This document shows, one piece after another, positions 1 to 3,497 of a stretch of DNA of 6,481 bases. The notes under the pieces were generated by a model. It did no database searches. It was given only the letters and a program-made list of their open reading frames with translations, and was not told the DNA's origin. Where the stretch lies: positions 1-6,481 of the forward strand of contig JAGXAV010000125.1 in the NCBI GenBank assembly GCA_018971455.1. Direction: 5' to 3'. Every line of letters starts with the position of its first letter. Positions within the stretch are counted from its first letter, which is position 1. Made by a program: the position numbers and the translations under genes. Source of the DNA: Rhodospirillales bacterium. Its GTDB lineage: Bacteria > Pseudomonadota > Alphaproteobacteria > Acetobacterales > Acetobacteraceae.

Positions 1-1
1 C

Positions 2-238
2 ATGGGAATTCTTGATTTCGCAGAAGAGGCTGCCGGGGCCTTCGCAGCTGACAAGGCGCTTGAAGCTGTAGATCCGAATGCCGGTCTGATTGCCAAGGCG
101 GCCGCTGCGGTTGCCGGATTTGAAGGTGTCTCGGCCCTGAAAGACCATCTTGGCCAAAGCGGTGAAACCGCGCAGGCCCAGGACAATGCCGATCAGGATC
201 AAGACCAGGACCAGGACCAGGACCAGGACCAAGCCTGA
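2..238 (+). CDS. Small Ala/Glu-rich hypothetical protein with an Asp-Gln repeat tail
   Basis: A 78-residue frame runs from an ATG at the second base of the window to TGA. I do not recognise a family. The first ~50 residues (MGILDFAEEAAGAF onward) are rich in Ala, Glu, Asp and Lys and look like a soluble helical segment. There is no signal peptide or clear membrane span. Residues 64-77 are seven consecutive Asp-Gln pairs encoded by a 6-bp tandem repeat, followed by a final Ala. This tail is highly acidic/polar and probably disordered. The ribosome binding site would lie outside the window, so the start cannot be confirmed, and the gene could begin further upstream. Coding is supported by GC-rich third positions and by the repeat staying in frame, but not by homology. 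Confidence 0.6.
   Translation: MGILDFAEEAAGAFAADKALEAVDPNAGLIAKAAAAVAGFEGVSALKDHLGQSGETAQAQDNADQDQDQDQDQDQDQA
191..232 (+). repeat. 6-bp tandem repeat GAYCAR, seven copies, coding for (Asp-Gln)7
   Basis: Seven contiguous 6-bp units of the form GATCAG, GATCAA, GACCAG (four copies) and GACCAA lie in frame at the 3' end of the first gene. The four identical central units suggest recent expansion by slippage. The differing outer units look older. Because the unit is a multiple of three, copy-number change would alter the tail length without a frameshift. Confidence 0.9.
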
Positions 239-258
239 TTCTTGGCAGATTCATCATT

Positions 259-298
259 CGCCCGGGTGTCGCCAGTCCCAGCGGCCCCCGGGCGCTTT
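259..298 (+). terminator. Possible hairpin terminator after the small Asp-Gln protein
   Basis: CGCCCGGG at 259-266 is the perfect reverse complement of CCCGGGCG at 287-294. This gives an 8-bp, nearly all-G/C stem with a 20-nt loop, followed by C and only three T residues. It begins 20 bases after the TGA at 236-238, where a terminator for that gene would be expected. The large loop and short T run make it weak by Rho-independent criteria, so a chance GC palindrome is a real alternative. The remainder of 239-353 shows no other gene or recognisable signal. Confidence 0.35.
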
Positions 299-353
299 GC
301 ATTCACAACATGGCCGGTCGCCAACCACTCACATCAGGCGTAAGAGGCGAGTG

Positions 354-572
354 ATGAGCGATGCCCCCCTCTCGAATCGCCCGCCCGACTGCCGCCTCGT
401 CTATCGCTGCCTCACCGGCAAGGATGACCACGCCTTCTGCGAACGCGTTTCCAAGGCGCTGGAAGAGGGGTGGAAGCTGCACGGCGCGCCGGCGATCACC
501 TGGAACCCGGATGAGAAATGCGGCTATCTTGCCCAGGCCGTGGTCTGGGGCGGCGCAGATGTGGTGAAATAG
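354..572 (+). CDS. DUF1737 domain protein, 72 aa
   Basis: This is a small soluble protein of unknown function. Residues ~15-50 (LVYRCLTGKDDHAFCERVSKAL, then EEGWKLHGAP, split here) match the pattern of DUF1737: an aromatic/Arg strand, a short 'TG.DD..FC.RV..AL' helix, then 'GW.LHG.P', ending in a strand with 'AQAVVW'. The length is normal for the family. I chose ATG at 354 because AAGAGG at 342-347 sits six bases upstream as a Shine-Dalgarno sequence. A GTG at 351 is adjacent and in frame but would place the site too close. The same frame stays open upstream to 150, but that part overlaps the previous gene and gives an Arg-rich shadow translation. The stop is one base from the stop of the convergent ABC exporter. 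The family's biochemical role is not known to me and nothing here indicates one. Confidence 0.85.
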   Translation: MSDAPLSNRPPDCRLVYRCLTGKDDHAFCERVSKALEEGWKLHGAPAITWNPDEKCGYLAQAVVWGGADVVK

Positions 573-573
573 C

Positions 574-2412
574 CTACTCCGCCGCCTCGCTGAACTCTTC
601 GCGCTCATTCGCCTGGCGGTTCCACATTTCGGCATAGAGGCCATCGCGGCGCAGCAGGTCGGCGTGGGTGCCCTGTTCGGCCAGACGGCCTTCGTTCAGA
701 ACCAGGATCTTGTCGGCATCGGCAATCGTTGAAAGGCGGTGGGCGATGGAGAGGCTGGTGCGGCCTTCGGCCACGTTGTGCAGGGTGGCGAGGATGTCCT
801 GCTCGGTGCGGGTGTCGAGCGCGCTGGTGGCCTCGTCGAGCAGCAGGATCGGCGGGTTCTTGACGAGGGTGCGGGCGATGGCCACGCGCTGCTTCTCGCC
901 GCCCGAGAGCTTCAGCCCGCGCTCGCCCACCCGCGTCTCGTAGCCGGCCGGCAGGCGCTGGACGAAATCATGCACCTGCGCGAGCTTCGCCGCCGCCTCG
1001 ATCTCCGCCTGCGTGGCGCCGGCGCGGCCATAGCCGACATTGTAGGCGATGGTGTCGTTGAACAGCACGGTGTCCTGCGGCACCACGCCGATCGCAGCCC
1101 GCAGGCTGTCCTGCGCCACCATGCGCACATCCTGCCCGTCGATCAGCACGCGCCCGCCGGTGGTGTCGTAGAAGCGGAACAGCAGGCGGCTGATCGTCGA
1201 CTTGCCCGCCCCGGTCGGCCCGACGATGGCCAGCGATCCGCCGGCCGGCACGCGGAAGGACACGCCCTTGAGGATTTCCCGCTCCGGCTGGTAGCCGAAA
1301 TGCACGTCCTCGAACACCACCTCGCCCCCGGCCCCGCCCGCGGCGGCCAGCGGGGCCGCCTGTGGCGCGTCGGCGATCTCTTCCCGCACCGCCAGCAGGC
1401 GGAACATCTGCTCCATGTCCACCAGCCCCTGCTTGATTTCGCGATAGACGAAACCGAGCATGTTGAGCGGCTGATAGAGCTGCATGAGGTAGGTGTTGAC
1501 CAGCACGAAGCGGCCGACGCTCATCTCCCCGCTCACCACGCCGCGGGCGGCGAGCAGCATGATCAGCGCCAGCCCCAGCGCCATGATCGTCGCCTGGCCG
1601 AGATTGAGCAGGTTGAGCGTGACCTGGTTGCGCACGGCGGCGCGCTCGTAGCGCGCCCAGGCAGTGTCGAAGCGCGTCGCCTCATGGGCCTCGGCGCCGA
1701 AATACTTCACGGTCTCGTAGTTGAGCAGGCTGTCCACCGCCTTGCTGCGCGCGTCGCTGTCGCTCTCGTTCATGGCGCGGCGGATGCGCACGCGGAAATT
1801 GGTGAAGAGCAGCGTGAAGGTCAGGTAGAGGCCGACGGCGACCAGCGTCACCGCGGCAAAGCGCCAGTCGAACATGCGCCACAGGATGGTCGTCACCAGC
1901 AGCACTTCGAGCAGGGTGGGCAGGATGTTGAAGACGGCCAGGCGCAGCACGCCCTCGATGCCCGCCGTGCCGCGCTCGATGGCGCGCGACAGCCCGCCGG
2001 TCTGCCGGTCGAGATGGAAGCGCAGCGACAGCCGGTGCATGTGGCGGAAGGTCCGCAGCGCCACCCGGCGCACGGTGCGCTGCTGCACGGCGGCGAACAC
2101 CGCATCGCGCATCTCGCCGAAGGCCGAGGCGGTGACGCGCAGCAGCCCGTAACCCAGGATCAGCGCGAACGGCACCGCCACCACGGCACCGGATTTCGGC
2201 GCCAGCGCGTCCACCGCGCGGCTGTAGAACAGCGGCACGAACACGACCGCCACCTTGGCGCCGACCAGGAACAGCGCGGCGACGATCAGCCGGACATGGG
2301 CCGCGCGGTCGCCCTTCGGCCACAGATAGGGCAGCAGCGAACGGATGGTCTGCAGCGCCGAGCGCGACGGCCCTGGCAGCGGGTCCGGCCGGGGGCCGAT
2401 CATGCTTCTCAT
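574..2412 (-). CDS. atm1: Atm1-type ABC exporter (fused permease and ATPase)
   Basis: This is a 612-residue half-transporter of the inner membrane that would act as a homodimer. The Atm1/ABCB7 family exports glutathione-linked sulfur or metal-glutathione compounds, serving Fe-S cluster assembly in mitochondria and metal tolerance in bacteria. Roughly six transmembrane segments fall at ~41-62, 76-97, 158-178, 183-205, 268-289 and 302-325. The family marker [16 protein letters not shown] is at 229-244. N270 and Q273 have the Asn-x-x-Gln spacing of the glutathione-contacting pair in Novosphingobium Atm1. The nucleotide-binding domain has A-loop Y374, Walker [10 protein letters not shown] 398-406, Q-loop Q446, signature LSGGEKQR 502-509, Walker B ILLLDE 522-527, D-loop SALD 530-533 and switch His H558, all intact. 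The start is uncertain: Met1 lacks a clear ribosome binding site, whereas Met4 (codon at 2401-2403) has GAGAAG just upstream. The substrate is inferred from family only. Confidence 0.93.
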   Translation of the reverse strand: MRSMIGPRPDPLPGPSRSALQTIRSLLPYLWPKGDRAAHVRLIVAALFLVGAKVAVVFVPLFYSRAVDALAPKSGAVVAVPFALILGYGLLRVTASAFGEMRDAVFAAVQQRTVRRVALRTFRHMHRLSLRFHLDRQTGGLSRAIERGTAGIEGVLRLAVFNILPTLLEVLLVTTILWRMFDWRFAAVTLVAVGLYLTFTLLFTNFRVRIRRAMNESDSDARSKAVDSLLNYETVKYFGAEAHEATRFDTAWARYERAAVRNQVTLNLLNLGQATIMALGLALIMLLAARGVVSGEMSVGRFVLVNTYLMQLYQPLNMLGFVYREIKQGLVDMEQMFRLLAVREEIADAPQAAPLAAAGGAGGEVVFEDVHFGYQPEREILKGVSFRVPAGGSLAIVGPTGAGKSTISRLLFRFYDTTGGRVLIDGQDVRMVAQDSLRAAIGVVPQDTVLFNDTIAYNVGYGRAGATQAEIEAAAKLAQVHDFVQRLPAGYETRVGERGLKLSGGEKQRVAIARTLVKNPPILLLDEATSALDTRTEQDILATLHNVAEGRTSLSIAHRLSTIADADKILVLNEGRLAEQGTHADLLRRDGLYAEMWNRQANEREEFSEAAE

Positions 2413-2430
2413 GCCGCAAGATGTGGCATG
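2410..2430. promoter_or_regulatory. Dyad symmetry overlapping the Atm1 start codon
   Basis: CATGCC at 2410-2415 is the inverse of GGCATG at 2425-2430. A further C-G pair and a G-T wobble inside can extend it to an 8-bp hairpin with a 5-nt loop. The left arm contains the first ATG of the minus-strand exporter gene. It could be an operator in the 80-bp divergent spacer or an mRNA hairpin that hides the first start codon. No known operator consensus is recognised, so the function is inferred from placement only. Confidence 0.3.
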
Positions 2431-2447
2431 CGGGGCAGGGCTTTCAA
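2419..2447 (-). promoter_or_regulatory. Weak candidate promoter for the Atm1-like exporter
   Basis: Reading leftward, TTGAAA (2447-2442) matches the -35 consensus at five of six positions. The hexamer ACATCT (2424-2419) lies 17 bases further on but is a poor -10 match, and CATCTT one base later is only slightly better. If this promoter were used, transcription would begin at or just inside the annotated first ATG. That would favour Met4 (codon 2401-2403) as the true start, or a near-leaderless mRNA. The evidence is thin. Confidence 0.2.
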
Positions 2448-2492
2448 ACCCGGATGTTTGGACGAAAGCCGGTTCCGCGCTACCGGAGGCGG

Positions 2493-3326
2493 ATGAGCCG
2501 CCTGCTCGCCCACATCGCCGCCTGCCACAATGCCGCCCTGCCCGGCGGCCGCACCGCTTTCGCCATCGGCGCCGAGCAGGTCGGCTGGCTCGCGCCCGGC
2601 CTGGCCGCGGCCCTCGACGGCCAGCCCGATATCCGCCGCAGCGGGGATGCGCTCCGCCTCACCCGCGCCGAGGCCCTGCCGGGGCTTGCGCGCGCCGCGG
2701 CCGCCCTGGGCTTCGGCCGCCATCGCGGCGAGAGTTTCGACGTGCGGGCGAGGCCGGGTGGCGCGGTGCTGGCGCAGATCGACCGCGGCGCGCTGCCCGC
2801 CTTCGGCATCGCCGCCGAGGGGGTCCACCTGAACGGCCTGGTGCGCCGCCCGCCCGGACCTGGCGGGGGGCTGCATGTCTGGATTGCCCGCCGCGCGGCC
2901 ACCAAGGCGCTCGACCCCGGCAAGCTGGACCACATGGTCGCCGGCGGCACGCCGGCCGGCCTCTCCGCGTGGCAGACCCTGCTCAAGGAGGCCGCCGAGG
3001 AGGCGGCGATCCCGCCCGGGCTGGCCGCGCGCGCGGTCAAGACGGCGGAGATCACCTACGCCATGGCGCGCCCGGAGGGCCTGCGCCGCGACGTGCTGCA
3101 TTGTTACGACCTCGACCTGCCCGAGGAGTTCACCCCGCACGCCGCCGATGGCGAGGTGGAAAGCTTCGCCCTGTGGCCGGTCGCCCGCGTGCTCGACGCG
3201 GTGCGCGAGACGGACGACTTCAAGTTCAACGTGAACCTGGTCCTGATCGATCTGTTTCTCCGCGAGGGCCTGATCGCCGGCGCCGAGGCGGCGGCCCTGC
3301 GCCGCGCGCTGGCCGGCGAGACCTAA
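2493..3326 (+). CDS. Nudix hydrolase with DUF4743 N-terminal domain (thiamine-pyrophosphokinase-related type)
   Basis: This is a 277-residue soluble protein. Residues ~1-120 resemble the DUF4743 domain found before Nudix domains in the eukaryotic YJR142W / plant Nudix 20-24 group and their proteobacterial relatives, ending in the marker '[10 protein letters not shown]' (110-119). The Nudix domain follows with '[20 protein letters not shown]' and '[11 protein letters not shown]'. The Nudix box is at 151-173 and keeps the metal-binding glutamates E166, E169 and E170 (KEAAEEA). It has Leu157 where the general motif has Glu, Lys165 for Arg and Ala172 for Gly. The C-terminal motif '[17 protein letters not shown]' is also typical. 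Relatives hydrolyse nucleoside-diphosphate-linked compounds, with damaged thiamine diphosphates proposed for some, but the substrate here is unknown. ATG at 2493 is preferred because GGAGG lies at 2485-2489. The frame is open from 2421, but the extra 24 residues are Arg-rich and lack a site. Confidence 0.88.
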   Translation: MSRLLAHIAACHNAALPGGRTAFAIGAEQVGWLAPGLAAALDGQPDIRRSGDALRLTRAEALPGLARAAAALGFGRHRGESFDVRARPGGAVLAQIDRGALPAFGIAAEGVHLNGLVRRPPGPGGGLHVWIARRAATKALDPGKLDHMVAGGTPAGLSAWQTLLKEAAEEAAIPPGLAARAVKTAEITYAMARPEGLRRDVLHCYDLDLPEEFTPHAADGEVESFALWPVARVLDAVRETDDFKFNVNLVLIDLFLREGLIAGAEAAALRRALAGET

Positions 3327-3360
3327 AAAGAATCCCTCCGGCCTCTCGCGAGACCGGAGG
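3325..3360 (-). terminator. Rho-independent terminator on the minus strand, overlapping the Nudix stop codon
   Basis: Read on the minus strand, CCTCCGG (3360-3354) pairs with CCGGAGG (3341-3335). Inside, TCTCG/CGAGA can add pairs after a 2-nt bulge. The stem is followed by GATTC and then five T residues (3329-3325). The plus strand has no T run after the hairpin, so it would end transcripts coming leftward from the cas9 side, not the Nudix mRNA. The T tract is the complement of the A-rich stretch that includes the Nudix TAA at 3324-3326. This orientation implies a minus-strand RNA gene between Nudix and cas9. Confidence 0.7.
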
Positions 3361-3455
3361 TAATCCTTCAGTGGAAAAAATCCACCTTGCCGTGGCTTTC
3401 CCACCGATTTCCCCGCTCAGAGCCTGCCTGAACTGACAAAACCTTGTCAATGTCC
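3325..3455 (-). ncRNA. Candidate tracrRNA, divergent from cas9
   Basis: tracrRNA pairs with CRISPR repeat transcripts so that RNase III and Cas9 can process and use them. The minus strand of this gap has the expected order. A segment at ~3450-3415 could be the anti-repeat, ending AGGCTCTGAGC (3425-3415). Next come a short hairpin GTGG-GAAAG-CCAC (3404-3392) and a second GTGGA-TTTTT-TCCAC (3385-3371). The stem and U5 tract at 3360-3325 close it. Position next to cas9 and a terminator facing away from cas9 both fit type II-C loci. The 5' end is a guess: TTGACA at 3450-3445 is a perfect -35 box but has no good -10 downstream and would give too short an RNA, so an upstream start is more likely. 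The CRISPR array is not in the window, so repeat pairing is untested. An unrelated small RNA is the alternative. Confidence 0.6.
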
Positions 3456-3470
3456 ATGTGAACTTATGTC
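3434..3470 (+). promoter_or_regulatory. Perfect dyad and weak candidate cas9 promoter
   Basis: TGACAA (3434-3439) and TTGTCA (3444-3449) form a perfect 6-bp inverted repeat with a 4-nt spacer (AACC). The right arm is also a five-of-six -35 match on the plus strand. A possible -10 (TTATGT or TATGTC, 3464-3470) is 14-15 bases away, shorter than usual. On the minus strand the overlapping TTGACA (3450-3445) is a perfect -35 hexamer. The dyad could be an operator, back-to-back -35 elements, or simply part of the tracrRNA anti-repeat. Confidence 0.3.
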
Positions 3471-3484
3471 GGAGACTGGGCAGC

Positions 3485-3489
3485 GGGAG
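3485..3489 (+). promoter_or_regulatory. Ribosome binding site of cas9
   Basis: GGGAG lies eight bases before the ATG at 3498. The frame has a TGA at 3459-3461 and no other ATG or GTG between it and 3498, so this site fixes the cas9 start. Confidence 0.65.
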
Positions 3490-3497
3490 CTTCGGGC

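Noticed and set aside
739..2496. 585-residue plus-strand open frame antisense to the ABC exporter
   Set aside because: It is His/Arg/Ala-rich with no recognisable domain and lies opposite a complete Atm1 gene with all motifs. Long antisense frames are expected in high-GC DNA.
3371..3385. GTGGA-AAAAA-TCCAC hairpin considered as a plus-strand Nudix terminator
   Set aside because: The stem is only 5 bp and no T run follows on the plus strand. It fits better as an internal tracrRNA hairpin on the minus strand.
2409..3404. 331-residue minus-strand open frame across the Nudix gene
   Set aside because: It is antisense to the Nudix box and DUF4743 domain, has low-complexity Arg/Gly/Ala composition, and would run through the terminator hairpin.
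2345..3436. 363-residue plus-strand open frame overlapping the Atm1 start and the Nudix gene
   Set aside because: Its translation is Arg/Pro-rich repetitive shadow sequence in another frame of the Nudix gene.
3327..3497. CRISPR repeats or a short array in the cas9 upstream gap
   Set aside because: No direct repeat of repeat-spacer spacing is present. Only a single repeat-like segment can be argued.
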